Shown: positions 10,556-19,799, counted from the stretch's first letter. The stretch is DNA of 64,000 nucleotides from VXNF01 sp965116465 (GCA_965116465.1 OZ220687.1:434001-498000); one strand, 5' to 3'. Made by a program: numbers and translations. The notes: generated from the sequence alone by a model not told the origin.

Positions 10556-11728
10556 CTAGGCCGCCGCGCGGCGCAGCTGGGCGACCGCCGGGGGCAGCAC
10601 CGCCAGAGCGGTCTCCACGTCGGCCTCGCTGCTGGCGGCGCCGAGCGACAGGCGCAGCGAACCCTGCGCCAGCGACCGGGGATAGCCCATGGCGGCGAGC
10701 ACGTGGGAGGGGTGCTCGGCACCGCTGGCGCACGACGAGGCCGCCGAGGCGTACACGCCGCCCCGCTCGGCCAGGAAGAGCAGGGCCTCGCTCTCGATGC
10801 CCTCGAAGCAGAGGTGACACGACCCCGCCACCTTCGCCGACCGGTCGACCGGCACTCCAGCGCCCGAGCCGGGGCGCACGCCGGACTCGGTGACGCCGTC
10901 GACGGCCGCCCGCAGCCCGTCGGCGAGGCGGTCACGCAGCCGGCCGACCCGCGCGACGGTCTCGGCACGCCGGGACACGGTGGTCTCCGCCGCCCGCCCC
11001 ATGCCCACGATGCCGGCCACGTTCGGGGTGCCGCCGCGGCGCTCGGCCTCCTGGCCGCCGCCCACGATCTGGGGCTGAAGCGTCACGCCGTCGCGCACCA
11101 CCAGGGCGCCGACGCCCTTGGGGCCGCCGAACTTGTGGGCGCTCACCGAGATGAGGTCGGCCGGCGCCGCCAGAGTGGCCACATCCAGCCAGGGGAAGGC
11201 CTGCACGGCGTCGGTGTGCAGCAGCGCCCCGGGTGCGTGGCGCGCCATCACCTCGGCCACCTCCTCCAGGGACCACACCACGCCGTTCTCGTTGTTGGCC
11301 AGCATCACCGACACCAGGCGCACGTCGCCGTCCAGCGCCGCCGCGAGGGCGTCGAGGTCGAGCATCCCCGCGCCGTCCACCCCCACGACGCGCCCGCCCA
11401 GTTGCTCTACCGGGCGCAGCACGGCGGGATGCTCGACGGCGCTGCAGACGACCGTTCCGCCTGGGCCGCCCGAGCCCGCGGCGCCGAAGACGGCCAGGTT
11501 GTCGGCCTCGGTGCCGCTACCGCAGAACACGACCTCGGCGGGCCGGGCGCCGAGCGCCTCGGCCATGATGTCCCGGGCGTCGTCGTTGGCCCGCCGGGCC
11601 TCGCGGGCCATGCGGTGGGCCCCGGTGGGGTTGGCGTAACAGCCGTCGAAGAACTCCCCCATTGCCTCGACGACCTCGGGGTGCATCGGCGTGGAGGCTG
11701 CGTGGTCCAGGTAGGCGACGGCGGTCAT
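10556..11728 (-). CDS. Cysteine desulfurase, IscS/NifS family
   Basis: PLP enzyme that removes sulfur from cysteine as a persulfide for tRNA thiolation and possibly iron-sulfur clusters. 390 residues beginning MTAVAYLDHAASTP, the family N-terminus. The PLP lysine is in SVSAHKFGGPKGVGAL and the sulfur-carrying cysteine in SSCASGAEHPS. The pairing with mnmA, without other isc/suf genes nearby, suggests that tRNA 2-thiolation is its main job here. This is inferred from context; I leave the symbol blank because iscS and nifS cannot be separated. Confidence 0.94.
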   Translation of the reverse strand: MTAVAYLDHAASTPMHPEVVEAMGEFFDGCYANPTGAHRMAREARRANDDARDIMAEALGARPAEVVFCGSGTEADNLAVFGAAGSGGPGGTVVCSAVEHPAVLRPVEQLGGRVVGVDGAGMLDLDALAAALDGDVRLVSVMLANNENGVVWSLEEVAEVMARHAPGALLHTDAVQAFPWLDVATLAAPADLISVSAHKFGGPKGVGALVVRDGVTLQPQIVGGGQEAERRGGTPNVAGIVGMGRAAETTVSRRAETVARVGRLRDRLADGLRAAVDGVTESGVRPGSGAGVPVDRSAKVAGSCHLCFEGIESEALLFLAERGGVYASAASSCASGAEHPSHVLAAMGYPRSLAQGSLRLSLGAASSEADVETALAVLPPAVAQLRRAAA

Positions 11729-11734
11729 GTCCCC

Positions 11735-11740
11735 AGGCTA
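11735..11740 (-). promoter_or_regulatory. Probable -10 box for the cysteine desulfurase/mnmA operon
   Basis: On the minus strand TAGCCT ends 6 bases before the ATG at 11728, with no Shine-Dalgarno between. It fits the leaderless pattern seen at several genes in this window. Confidence 0.4.
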
Positions 11741-11890
11741 CGAGCCCGCCGGCCTCGGCGGCTGACGCAACACCGGTCGGGGTCGCCGCCCGGACTCCGG
11801 GCTGCGCCGGGATGACGGATGGGTGGGCGGAATCGCGTGACGGCGAGCCGGCGGTGTGGGATTCGGGGCGGGTGGCGACAGGCTGGGGTC

Positions 11891-12670
11891 GTGGAGGACT
11901 ACCACCCCCGGACCTACGGCGAGGCGTTCGCCGACGTCTACGACGAGTGGTACTCCGACGTCACCGACACGGCGGCCTGTGTGGCGGCGGTCGCCCGGCT
12001 GGCGGGCGGCGGGCCCGTGCTGGAGATGGGCGCGGGCACCGGGCGCCTGGCGCTGCCGCTAGCGGCCGCCGGTGTCGACGTCTGGGCCCTGGACGCCTCC
12101 CGGGGGATGCTGGCCGCCCTCGGCGCCAAGCCGGGGGCCGAGCGGGTGCGCCCGGTGCTCGGCGACATGGCCCATCCGCCGCTGCGGCCCGGCGCCGGCT
12201 TCGCGGTGGTGCTGTGCGCCTTCAACTCGCTCTTCAACCTGCCCGACGTCTCCGAGCAGCAGCTCTGCCTGCAAGCCGCGACCTCGCTGCTGGCCCCCGC
12301 CGGACGGCTGATCATCGAGACCTCCCTCCCCGGCGCCGGTCACGAGCCCACCGGGGTCATCGCCGGCGAGACCGGCGACTACCAGGTCGACGGCGTGGAC
12401 GTGCGCGCCGTCGAGACCGACCGGGTGGTCCTGAGCGCCTGGCAGCACGACCCGGCGACCCAGGAGATCCGCGGTCAGATGGTCGACATCAGCGCCGGTG
12501 GCATCCGGCTGCGCCCGTGGCAGCTGCACTATCGCACCACCGCCCAGCTCGACGCCGCCGCTCGCGACGCCGGGTTGGAGTTGCTGGAACGCTGGGCGGA
12601 CTGGGGTGGCGGGACGTTCGACCCGATCCTCTCGACCGAGCAGATCGCCGTCTACGGCCGGCGCCGATGA
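11891..12670 (+). CDS. SAM-dependent methyltransferase, class I
   Basis: 259 residues. Motif I reads VLEMGAGTGRLALPLA (about residues 47-62), the acidic motif II WALDAS follows, and FAVVLCAFNSLFNL is the usual motif IV region. The GTG at 11891 is preferred because the alignable N-terminus (YGEAFADVYDEWY) begins just after it; an upstream ATG at 11819 would add 24 low-complexity residues. The substrate is unknown. The next gene, an SRPBCC protein, begins 10 bases after its stop. Confidence 0.85.
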   Translation: MEDYHPRTYGEAFADVYDEWYSDVTDTAACVAAVARLAGGGPVLEMGAGTGRLALPLAAAGVDVWALDASRGMLAALGAKPGAERVRPVLGDMAHPPLRPGAGFAVVLCAFNSLFNLPDVSEQQLCLQAATSLLAPAGRLIIETSLPGAGHEPTGVIAGETGDYQVDGVDVRAVETDRVVLSAWQHDPATQEIRGQMVDISAGGIRLRPWQLHYRTTAQLDAAARDAGLELLERWADWGGGTFDPILSTEQIAVYGRRR

Positions 12671-12680
12671 GTGCCCTGCG

Positions 12681-13133
12681 ATGAGCCTGCGCGTCGAGAA
12701 CACCATCGCCGCCCCGCCCGAGGCAGTGTGGGCGCACCTGGAGGACATCGCTTCGCACACCGAATGGATGGCCGACGCTGTGGCCATCGACTTCCTGACC
12801 GAAGAGCGCCGGGGCACCGGGATGCGCTTCGCCTGCCGGACACGGGTGGGACCGCTGCAGGTGACCGACCTCATGGAGATCACCGAGTGGTCGCCGCCGC
12901 GCCGCATGGGGGTGCGCCACACCGGCGCCGTCTCGGGCGAGGGGCGCTTCGAGTTGCAGGCCACCGGCGCCACCGGCGGGTCCACGACGATGACCTGGCA
13001 CGAGACCCTGCGCTTCCCGTGGTGGTTCGGCGGGCCGCTCGGCGCCCGGCTGGCACGCCCGGTGCTGCGGAGAATCTGGCGGGGCAACCTCGAGCGCCTC
13101 AAGGCCCGGGTGGAGGCAGCCCGCGCCGGCTAG
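12681..13133 (+). CDS. SRPBCC (START/polyketide cyclase-like) family protein
   Basis: 150 residues. The family opening is clear: MSLRVENTIAAPPEAVWAHL, then DIASHTEW, with alternating strands and a long amphipathic C-terminal helix (IWRGNLERLKARVEAA). Such proteins bind hydrophobic ligands in a cavity. No ligand is predictable. The ATG at 12681 sits 10 bases after the methyltransferase stop; an earlier in-frame start would lie inside that gene. Confidence 0.85.
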   Translation: MSLRVENTIAAPPEAVWAHLEDIASHTEWMADAVAIDFLTEERRGTGMRFACRTRVGPLQVTDLMEITEWSPPRRMGVRHTGAVSGEGRFELQATGATGGSTTMTWHETLRFPWWFGGPLGARLARPVLRRIWRGNLERLKARVEAARAG

Positions 13134-13149
13134 CGAACTCCGGCCGATT

Positions 13150-14088
13150 TCAGAAGATCGGGTTTCTCCAGGTGTTGGCGGCCACCAGTCCGCCGAAGAA
13201 GAACAGGCCCGCGAGCACGACACCCACCGCGGTCGCCAGCCCGCGCGGCACGTGTTCCCTGCGATCGGGCGTGAGCAGGATCCAGCTGGCCAGCAGGCCG
13301 CCGACGAGCCCGCCGATGTGGCCGCCGATGGAGATGTTCGGGAACAGGAAGGTGGTTATGAGGTTCAGGACGAGCAATCCCATCACGCCGGAGTCCCGCG
13401 CCCGGCGGCCCGCGGCCCTGGACACCATGAGGTGGGCTCCCATCAGGCCGAACACCGCCCCCGAGGCACCGACCGTGAACGCCCGCGGCGACACCAGCAC
13501 GGCGCCGAGGGAGCCCGACAGCAGCGCCGTCACATACAGCAGGCTGAACCGCAGAGAGCCCAGACGTCGCTCCAGCGGCGCCCCCAGCAGCCCGAGCAGC
13601 AGCACGTTGAAGCCCACGTGGAGGATGTTGGCGTGCAGGAACCCGCCGGTGAACAGGCGCCACCACTCGCCCTCGACATTGATGCCCGGAGCCCACAGAG
13701 CGCCGTTGCCCATGATGTCGTACTGGCGAACACCGAGGTCCTGCCACACCGACCGCCGGGTGGCCGCCGCCACGACGAACATGACCAGGTTGGCCGCCAC
13801 CAACAGGCCGGTCAGCACGGCGGGGCGCCTGGCGACCTGGAACGCGGCCTGGCCGGAGATCACGGCCGACTGGCGGCGGCGCCTCGGGACGGCCGCGGAG
13901 CGGCCGCGGGGAGCCGCTGCCATTCTCGCCCTGCGGGCGGCCGCCAGGCATTCGGGGCAGTGGAACCCCACGGGGGCGATGTACTGGCAGTCGGGGCAGA
14001 TCACCCGCTCGCAGCGCTGGCAACGAACCCCGGCCGGACGGTCCGTGTGCCGGTAGCAGACCGACTCCGATCGCGCCCTGTCGCTCAC
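13150..14088 (-). CDS. Rhomboid-family intramembrane serine protease with N-terminal zinc ribbon
   Basis: 312 residues. Residues about 10-45 contain a B-box-like zinc ribbon (CYRH, CQRC, CPDC, CPEC). The rest is a six-helix rhomboid domain. The catalytic serine is in VGASGAVFGLMGAH (GxSG) and the catalytic histidine in GGHIGGLVGGLL on the last helix. The conserved loop segment FTGGFLHANILHVGFN gives the HxxxN pattern of the oxyanion region. This ribbon-plus-rhomboid layout is common in actinobacteria. The substrate is unknown. Confidence 0.92.
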   Translation of the reverse strand: MSDRARSESVCYRHTDRPAGVRCQRCERVICPDCQYIAPVGFHCPECLAAARRARMAAAPRGRSAAVPRRRRQSAVISGQAAFQVARRPAVLTGLLVAANLVMFVVAAATRRSVWQDLGVRQYDIMGNGALWAPGINVEGEWWRLFTGGFLHANILHVGFNVLLLGLLGAPLERRLGSLRFSLLYVTALLSGSLGAVLVSPRAFTVGASGAVFGLMGAHLMVSRAAGRRARDSGVMGLLVLNLITTFLFPNISIGGHIGGLVGGLLASWILLTPDRREHVPRGLATAVGVVLAGLFFFGGLVAANTWRNPIF

Positions 14089-14094
14089 CCTCTC

Positions 14095-14100
14095 ACCCTA
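14095..14100 (-). promoter_or_regulatory. Probable -10 box of the rhomboid gene, leaderless
   Basis: TAGGGT on the minus strand ends 6 bases before the GTG start at 14088, the same spacing as at other starts in the window. Confidence 0.4.
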
Positions 14101-14182
14101 CCGGTCCCCCCCGACCGCTCGGGCGCTGCGCCGACGGCCCGCCGACGACGGTTAAAGTGAGCCCCGTGCAGCGGGGACGCGC

Positions 14183-14377
14183 ATGATCGCCGGCTCGATT
14201 CTCGCCCACCAGGGCGGCTGGGACGAGATCCTCATCATCATCGGCCCGATAGCCGTCATCGTCGGGATCGTGGCGCTCGTCCGCCGCCGGCTGAACCGCG
14301 AGGCTCAGGAGGCGGCTGCAGAGCAGAGCGAGACCGGACTCCCCTCCGGAACCCGCGGCGACATTCTGGGGCCGTAG
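14183..14377 (+). CDS. Small single-pass membrane protein
   Basis: 64 residues. One hydrophobic helix (EILIIIGPIAVIVGIVALV, about residues 16-34) is followed by RRRLNRE and an acidic, flexible tail, so the C-terminus is probably cytoplasmic. No family recognised. It lies between divergent rhomboid and convergent murA genes and is likely its own transcription unit. Confidence 0.6.
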   Translation: MIAGSILAHQGGWDEILIIIGPIAVIVGIVALVRRRLNREAQEAAAEQSETGLPSGTRGDILGP

Positions 14378-14418
14378 CGTCTCCGCGACGGCGGCGAGGT
14401 CCCCGCTCCGGAGGGTCC

Positions 14419-15759
14419 CTACGCCCCCGGCACCCACTCGACGTCTGCGCCGAGGGCTTGCAACTTGCCCACCAGGTCCTCGTGGCCGCGGCTGATGTGG
14501 TGCGTGTCACGCACCATCGTCTCGCCCTCGGCGCCCAGCCCGGCGACCACCAGGGCCGCCCCCGCCCTGATGTCCGTCGCCCGCACCGGGGCGCCGGAGA
14601 GCCGCTCGCAGCCCCGCACGATGGCGCAGCGTCCCTCCACGCGGATGTCCGCACCCATGCGCACCAACTCGCCCACGTAGCGGAACCGGTTGGCGAACAC
14701 GTTCTCGGTCACCAGCCCCACCCCCTCGGCGAGGCTCAGCATCGCCACCAGCAGGGGCTGGTAGTCGGTGGCAACCCCCGGGTACGGCAGGGTGACGATC
14801 TCGGTGGCCCGCAGCCGGTGCGGCGCCATGGCCCACAGTCCGCCCTTGATGGTGGACGTGCGCAGGTTCATCTCGCCGAGTTTGTCGCAGAGCATCCGCA
14901 GGTGGCCGGGCTGCGCGCCGCGCAGGGTGATCTCACCGCCGGCGATGCCCACCGCCGCCAGGAAGACCGCCGTCTCGATGCGGTCCGGGACCGGGGTGTG
15001 GTCCACCGGGGCCAGCGGACCGCCGCCGTTGATGGTGATCGTGGGGCTGCCGGCGCCCAGCACCTCTGCGCCCATACGGTTCAGGAACGCCGCCAAGTCG
15101 GCGATCTCGGGCTCCCGGGCGGCGTTGTCGATGACCGTGCGGCCCTCCGCGACGGTGGCGGCCATCATGATGTTCTCGGTGGCGCCGACGCTCGGCCACT
15201 GCAGGCTCACCTCCTCGCCCTTCAGGACATCGGCCCGGGCGTGGACGTAGCCGTGACTCACCTCGATGTCCACACCGAGACGTTCCAGCGCGGCGAGGTG
15301 CATATCGATGGGGCGCGAGCCGAAATCGTCGCCGCCGGGGAGTGCGACCATCGCCTCGCCGCAGCGGGCCAGCAGCGGGCCGAGCACCGCGATCGAGGCC
15401 CGCATCCGGCTGACCAGGTCGTAGGAGGCGTGGGGCTGCAGCCGCTCGGGCACGTCCACGTGCAACACGTCGTGGCCGCTGAAGGATGTCCGGCAGCCGA
15501 AGCTCTCGAGCAAGTCGGTCATCGTGGTGACGTCGGCGATGCGGGGCACCCGGCGCAGCGTGAAGCGGCCCTCCGCCAGCGTGGTTGCCGCCAGCAGCTT
15601 CAGGACACTGTTCTTGGCGCCACCGATCTCCAACTCGCCGTGCAGGGGCGCGCCGGGCCGCACGCGGATCTCCGCCGGCGTCGCCGCACCCTCCGGAGCG
15701 TCGTGACCGGTCTCATCCCGGCCGGCGGCGGCCGGCATTGCTTCCCCGGTCGGATCCAT
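14419..15759 (-). CDS. murA: UDP-N-acetylglucosamine 1-carboxyvinyltransferase MurA, Asp-type active site
   Basis: First committed step of peptidoglycan synthesis: transfer of enolpyruvate from PEP to UDP-GlcNAc in the cytoplasm. 446 residues from the ATG at 15759, with a nonconserved 30-residue N-terminal tail before the family start RPGAPLHGELEIGGAKNSVLK. The loop that in E. coli reads GGCTIGARP (Cys115) here reads GGDDFGSRP, so the active-site residue is Asp144. That substitution is known from mycobacteria and chlamydiae and makes MurA insensitive to fosfomycin. Other conserved segments such as RMRASIAVLGPLLARCGEA and LPYPGVATDYQPL are intact. Confidence 0.96.
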   Translation of the reverse strand: MDPTGEAMPAAAGRDETGHDAPEGAATPAEIRVRPGAPLHGELEIGGAKNSVLKLLAATTLAEGRFTLRRVPRIADVTTMTDLLESFGCRTSFSGHDVLHVDVPERLQPHASYDLVSRMRASIAVLGPLLARCGEAMVALPGGDDFGSRPIDMHLAALERLGVDIEVSHGYVHARADVLKGEEVSLQWPSVGATENIMMAATVAEGRTVIDNAAREPEIADLAAFLNRMGAEVLGAGSPTITINGGGPLAPVDHTPVPDRIETAVFLAAVGIAGGEITLRGAQPGHLRMLCDKLGEMNLRTSTIKGGLWAMAPHRLRATEIVTLPYPGVATDYQPLLVAMLSLAEGVGLVTENVFANRFRYVGELVRMGADIRVEGRCAIVRGCERLSGAPVRATDIRAGAALVVAGLGAEGETMVRDTHHISRGHEDLVGKLQALGADVEWVPGA

Positions 15760-15809
15760 CCCCTCAAGTATGCTCGGCACATGCCCGGGTTCTGGCGATA
15801 GGGGCGCGT

Positions 15810-17522
15810 TTGCCCCACCTGACCTGCACCGAAGCGTGCAGCCCGGACGAATTGCAGCGCCTGCTCCGGCCTCGATCCGATGTCGTGGTCGAGGAGTCGG
15901 ATCCCTCGCTGTTCGAGGACGCACCTCCCGATGCCCCCGCGCCCGAGGCCGCCTTCCGGGCGGTCGACGGGCCCTTCCGCCACTACCGGCGCACCGTGCA
16001 CGTCCTCGAACGGCGCGACGAGGAGTGCCTGGTCCGCCAACACATCTCCTACCGGCTGTCGGTGCCGGTGTGGGGCTGGTTCATGACGCCCCTGGCCAAT
16101 CGCGAGTTGCGCCGGCCCCGCCACGACGGCAGCCAGCCCTTCTGGGCGCCCGCCGAGCGGCTGGATCCCCGGGCCGGACAGGTCCTGGGGGTGCTGTGCC
16201 TGCTGTCGGTGGTGGCCGGGTATCTGGGCACGCTGCTGAGCCAGACCATCACCTTCGCCTTCGACGAGTTCGACGCCGGGCTGGCCACGCAGGGCAACAC
16301 GCTCGCGGCGGTGCGCGTGGGCGTGCTCATCGCTCTGGCGCTCGTGGTCCTCGCGGATCGCCTGGGGCGCCGGCCGGTTCTCCTGTTCAGCGCGGCCGCC
16401 GGCTGCCTGGTCGCGGCCGCCGGAGCCGCCTCCGTCGGCGTCTGGAGCTACGGCGCCAGCCAGATGGTCTCCCGCAGCCTCTCCACGGCGATGTTCGTGC
16501 TGCTGGTCGTCATCTCCGCCGAGGAGGTCCCCGCGGGGTCCCGCGCCTACGCGGTGTCCGTGCTGACGCTGGCCGCCGGTTTGGGATCGGGCATGGTCGT
16601 CTGGCTGCTCCCGCTCGCCGACCTCGGGCTGCGGGCCTGGCGCATCCTGTTCCTCGCACCCCTGCTTGCGCTGCCGCTGCTGCTGTTCTGCGCCCGCCGC
16701 CTTCCCGAGAGCCGGCGGTTCCGGGGGGATCGGAAGCGTCCCGGAGAATCCGCCGCCCGCGGACCGGCGGCCGAGCCGGGCTCCGTGCCCTGCACGGGCC
16801 GTGGGGATCCCGACGAGCCGGCTGGCGCCACAGGGAGCACCGATCGGTCCGTGCCGGGCGCACGAGCCGAGCGGCGGGCGAGGCGGGCGCGACGCCTGAC
16901 CCTGCTGGGGATCGGGGCACTGCTGTTCTCCATGTTCTCGGCGCCCGCCTCGCAGTTCCTGAACGAGTTCCTGCGCTCCGAGCGCGCCTTCTCCGCCAGC
17001 GACATCACCGTCTTCCAGCTGTCGATCAACACGCCCGCGGCGATCGGGGTCCTGATCGGCGGTCGGTTCTCCGACGTGCGGGGGCGCCGCAGGATCGCCG
17101 CGGTGGGCTTCATCGCCGCTGCCGTCTTCATCGTGCTGCGCTACGCGCAGGACGGCTGGCCGATGTGGATGTGGGGCGTTCTGGCGGGCATCTTCGGTGC
17201 GGCCACCGTCCCGGTCATGGGCGCATTCGGAGGGGAGCTGTTCGGCACGTCCAGCCGTGCACGATCGAACGGCCAGATCACCGTGCTGGGCGTGCTGGGC
17301 TCCGTGATCGGCCTTCAGATCGTGGGTCGCTTCACCGATGCCGGGGGCGACTTCTGGCGTGTCTTCGCCATGGTCGCCGCTGCAATGCTGACCCTGGCGT
17401 TACTGGTGCTCCTCAGGTTCCCCGAGACCGCCTCACGGGCACTCGAGGACCTGAACCCCGAGGACCAGCAGCCCGCGGACCCAGGGCCCGAGGTTCCACC
17501 ACCGGAGGGTGCCGCCGGCTGA
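15810..17522 (+). CDS. Major facilitator superfamily transporter with large soluble insertions
   Basis: 570 residues from a TTG at 15810. No ATG or GTG fits well, and this start is uncertain. About 120 soluble residues come first (ELQRLLRPRSDVVVEESDPS and onward), then six helices with the MFS loop motif ADRLGRRP. A long charged middle loop (about residues 300-350) and six more helices follow, with the second loop motif FSDVRGRRR. It starts 50 bases from the divergent murA start. The substrate is unknown; the soluble N-terminal part resembles nothing I can name. Confidence 0.8.
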   Translation: MPHLTCTEACSPDELQRLLRPRSDVVVEESDPSLFEDAPPDAPAPEAAFRAVDGPFRHYRRTVHVLERRDEECLVRQHISYRLSVPVWGWFMTPLANRELRRPRHDGSQPFWAPAERLDPRAGQVLGVLCLLSVVAGYLGTLLSQTITFAFDEFDAGLATQGNTLAAVRVGVLIALALVVLADRLGRRPVLLFSAAAGCLVAAAGAASVGVWSYGASQMVSRSLSTAMFVLLVVISAEEVPAGSRAYAVSVLTLAAGLGSGMVVWLLPLADLGLRAWRILFLAPLLALPLLLFCARRLPESRRFRGDRKRPGESAARGPAAEPGSVPCTGRGDPDEPAGATGSTDRSVPGARAERRARRARRLTLLGIGALLFSMFSAPASQFLNEFLRSERAFSASDITVFQLSINTPAAIGVLIGGRFSDVRGRRRIAAVGFIAAAVFIVLRYAQDGWPMWMWGVLAGIFGAATVPVMGAFGGELFGTSSRARSNGQITVLGVLGSVIGLQIVGRFTDAGGDFWRVFAMVAAAMLTLALLVLLRFPETASRALEDLNPEDQQPADPGPEVPPPEGAAG

Positions 17523-17581
17523 GGTGAGCGGGCACCAACCGCGTCACACCCGCCCGGCCGCCGCTGGCCCGTTCGGTCGGC

Positions 17582-18166
17582 TCAGCCGGCCGAACGCACG
17601 AGCCAGCGGCGCACCGCCGCGACCACCGCCTCGTCGTCGGCGGGGCGGGTGTCGTGACCGCGGCCGGGGAGCCACACCTGGGTGACGGCGCCGGGGATGG
17701 CGGCCACCTGCTCGGCGAACTCCTCCGGGGTGCCGAACGGATCCCGGTCGCCGCCCACGAACAGGCACGGCACCGCCAGGCGGTCGAAGTGGGCAACGCG
17801 CAGGTTCTCGGGCCGCCGGGGTGGATGCAGCGGATAGCTCAGCAGGATCAGCCCCGCCGCACCCAGGCCGTCGGCGACCGCCAGCGAGCAGATCCGCCCG
17901 CCCATCGAGCGCCCGCCCAGCACCAGGCTCGCCGGGTCGATGGATTCCTCGGCGCACATGGCCCCCGCCTGCTCGGCGATGAAGGGCACGAGCCGCTCCG
18001 CCCGGGGAGGCGGCGCCCGGCGGCCGGCACTGCGGTGGGGATAGCCCAGGCGGCGCACCGGCAGAGGGGTCAGCGCCCGCTCCAGCGCAATCAGGGTGTG
18101 ATGGTCGGGGTCGCCGCCGGCGCCGGGCGCCAGCAGCACACCGCCGACGGGGCGTGCCGGTGCCAT
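17582..18166 (-). CDS. Alpha/beta hydrolase, dienelactone hydrolase-like
   Basis: 194 residues. The nucleophile elbow is GGRSMGGR (GxSxG), the acid is in FVGGDRDPFG, and the histidine is in LPGRGHDTR, a full catalytic triad in the right order. The oxyanion region LLAPGAGGDPDHH is near the N-terminus. Closest in layout to the small KANL3/Tex30-like hydrolases. The ATG at 18166 was chosen because it overlaps the stop of the upstream gene as TGATG. The frame continues upstream but only over that gene. Confidence 0.85.
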   Translation of the reverse strand: MAPARPVGGVLLAPGAGGDPDHHTLIALERALTPLPVRRLGYPHRSAGRRAPPPRAERLVPFIAEQAGAMCAEESIDPASLVLGGRSMGGRICSLAVADGLGAAGLILLSYPLHPPRRPENLRVAHFDRLAVPCLFVGGDRDPFGTPEEFAEQVAAIPGAVTQVWLPGRGHDTRPADDEAVVAAVRRWLVRSAG

Positions 18167-18858
18167 CACGACAGCAGGATGCGCCGCGCCTCCACCAGGT
18201 CGCTGATCCGTGCACCCGCCTCGCCGTCGGCGCCGCCCCTGTCGGGGTGCGCCGTGGCCACCAGGCGACGGAACCGCTTCTGCACGTCGGCCGCAACCAG
18301 CCCCTCGAGCGACTCCAGCTCCAGGATCCCCAGCGCCCAGATGCGGGACTCCGCCAGCGGTGGCGGCGTCACCCGGTAGCCGTCCAGGAACCGCAGCAGC
18401 TCGCCGTCGGTGCCGCCGGGCCATCTGAGCGCGCGGCGCACCGCCGCCAGAACCTCGTAACGCCGGGATTCGGGCAGCCGCCGGGCGGCGTACACGGCCC
18501 CCAGCACGTACTGCGCCGCCGAGCCGCCCCGGTCGCTGAACTCGAACGCCGGCCGTCCGTCGCCCAGGCGCACCAGACGGTGGCGGCTGCGGGTCAGCCC
18601 GATGCGGTCCTCCTGCAGCCGATGGCGCAGGCGCGGCTGGCGGATGCGCTCGCCGCGGGCCACCTGGCCGATCAGCAGCGGCAGGTCGTCGCGGCTGTCC
18701 TCGTCGAGCCCCTCCAGGTAGCGCCCCACCACGCCGGCGAGCAGCACGGCACCGGGCCGCAGCGGGGGATCCAGCGGCAGCTTGCTGTCCCCCACCGCCA
18801 CGCGGCGGGTGGGCACCACCGCCCGGGAGTGGAACGTCTCCAACTCGGCGAGGATCAC
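18166..18858 (-). CDS. Protein with C-terminal J-domain-like region
   Basis: 230 residues. The N-terminal 170 residues are unrecognised, basic, and contain a probable helical bundle. The last 45 residues look like a J domain: a helix VQKRFRRLVATA, the HPD tripeptide followed by RGG, and a final helix ISDLVEARRILL. HPD is the motif by which DnaJ proteins stimulate Hsp70. J domains are usually N-terminal, so the C-terminal placement is unusual. It is coupled by a TGATG overlap to the downstream hydrolase. A chaperone partnership is inferred from the motif. Confidence 0.75.
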   Translation of the reverse strand: MILAELETFHSRAVVPTRRVAVGDSKLPLDPPLRPGAVLLAGVVGRYLEGLDEDSRDDLPLLIGQVARGERIRQPRLRHRLQEDRIGLTRSRHRLVRLGDGRPAFEFSDRGGSAAQYVLGAVYAARRLPESRRYEVLAAVRRALRWPGGTDGELLRFLDGYRVTPPPLAESRIWALGILELESLEGLVAADVQKRFRRLVATAHPDRGGADGEAGARISDLVEARRILLS

Positions 18859-18956
18859 CGCCTCAACCTAACCGGCCCCGACGATCTCCTCACCGGCCGC
18901 CCTCCCCGAGCGAGGACTCCCCGGCCGGCGCGGCGGGACCCGCCGCGAGCGCCCGC

Positions 18957-19799
18957 CTACACGAAGTTGTGCAGGACGTCCCGGGTGGTGGCTGCGGCGG
19001 TGGCGATCTCGTCCTGTGTGGCGTCGCTGTGCACGATGTCGACGAGCGCCTCCACCTGGTTCAGCACGGCCCGCCAGGTGCGAGCCTCGAAACCGAACGG
19101 CAGAGCGAGTTGGCGGATCTCCTCGCCGCCGCGGGCCAGGTTGCGGTTGCCCTTGCGGTCGCGGGGGTTGCGCTGCAGGCGGTCACTCGCCACGAACAGC
19201 CGGGACAGCACGTCGTGGGCGTCGGCGCCGTCGAGCCCCGGCCCGAACTCGCCCGCATCGCCCCCGCCGTCGTCGTCCGCCAGCTTGTCGAAGAGCCCTT
19301 CGACCCGCGCCTCGTCGGCGGCGGCGACCTGCAGGTCGCCGTCCTCGTCGAATCCGTAGGCGATGCCGGCCGCGTCGAGGGCACCGGTGAGGCGTCCCAC
19401 ATAGTCGTCGTCGAAGTCGGCGAGTTCGTAGCCGACCCGCGGGGCGTCGTCCGGCAGCGCCGGGGTGGCGGCCCGGTCGACGGCCGCCACGAACGTGTCC
19501 ACCTGCTCCTCGTCGGCCTCCCGCACCACCAGCACCGCACCCTGCCAGGCATGCGGCAGGCCGACGCCCAGCAGCAGGCTCGCCATCATCGACCGGGACT
19601 GCGAGGAGTACTCGTGCAGGTCGTACTCCAGCTGGTCCTCGTCGGCCTCGCCCACGTCGGCCACGTCGGCCGGCGGTTCGCTCACCGTGGCGACGCCGCA
19701 CTCCACGCAGGCCGCCACCTCCGCCGCGTAGCCCGACCCGCACTGGAAACACCACACCTGTGGCTCGGGAGCGGCCGGGCCGCTGCTGCACACAACCAT
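18957..19799 (-). CDS. Zinc-ribbon protein of unknown function
   Basis: 280 residues. The N-terminus holds a zinc ribbon (CFQCGSGY then CVECGVATV, residues about 17-38). The middle (about 85-160) repeats short alpha/beta units with VLVVREADEEQVDTFVAAVD and VGYELADFDDDYVGRLTGALDAAGI, reminiscent of a ferredoxin-like fold. The rest is helical. The protein is very acidic. I do not recognise the family. Confidence 0.7.
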   Translation of the reverse strand: MVVCSSGPAAPEPQVWCFQCGSGYAAEVAACVECGVATVSEPPADVADVGEADEDQLEYDLHEYSSQSRSMMASLLLGVGLPHAWQGAVLVVREADEEQVDTFVAAVDRAATPALPDDAPRVGYELADFDDDYVGRLTGALDAAGIAYGFDEDGDLQVAAADEARVEGLFDKLADDDGGGDAGEFGPGLDGADAHDVLSRLFVASDRLQRNPRDRKGNRNLARGGEEIRQLALPFGFEARTWRAVLNQVEALVDIVHSDATQDEIATAAATTRDVLHNFV

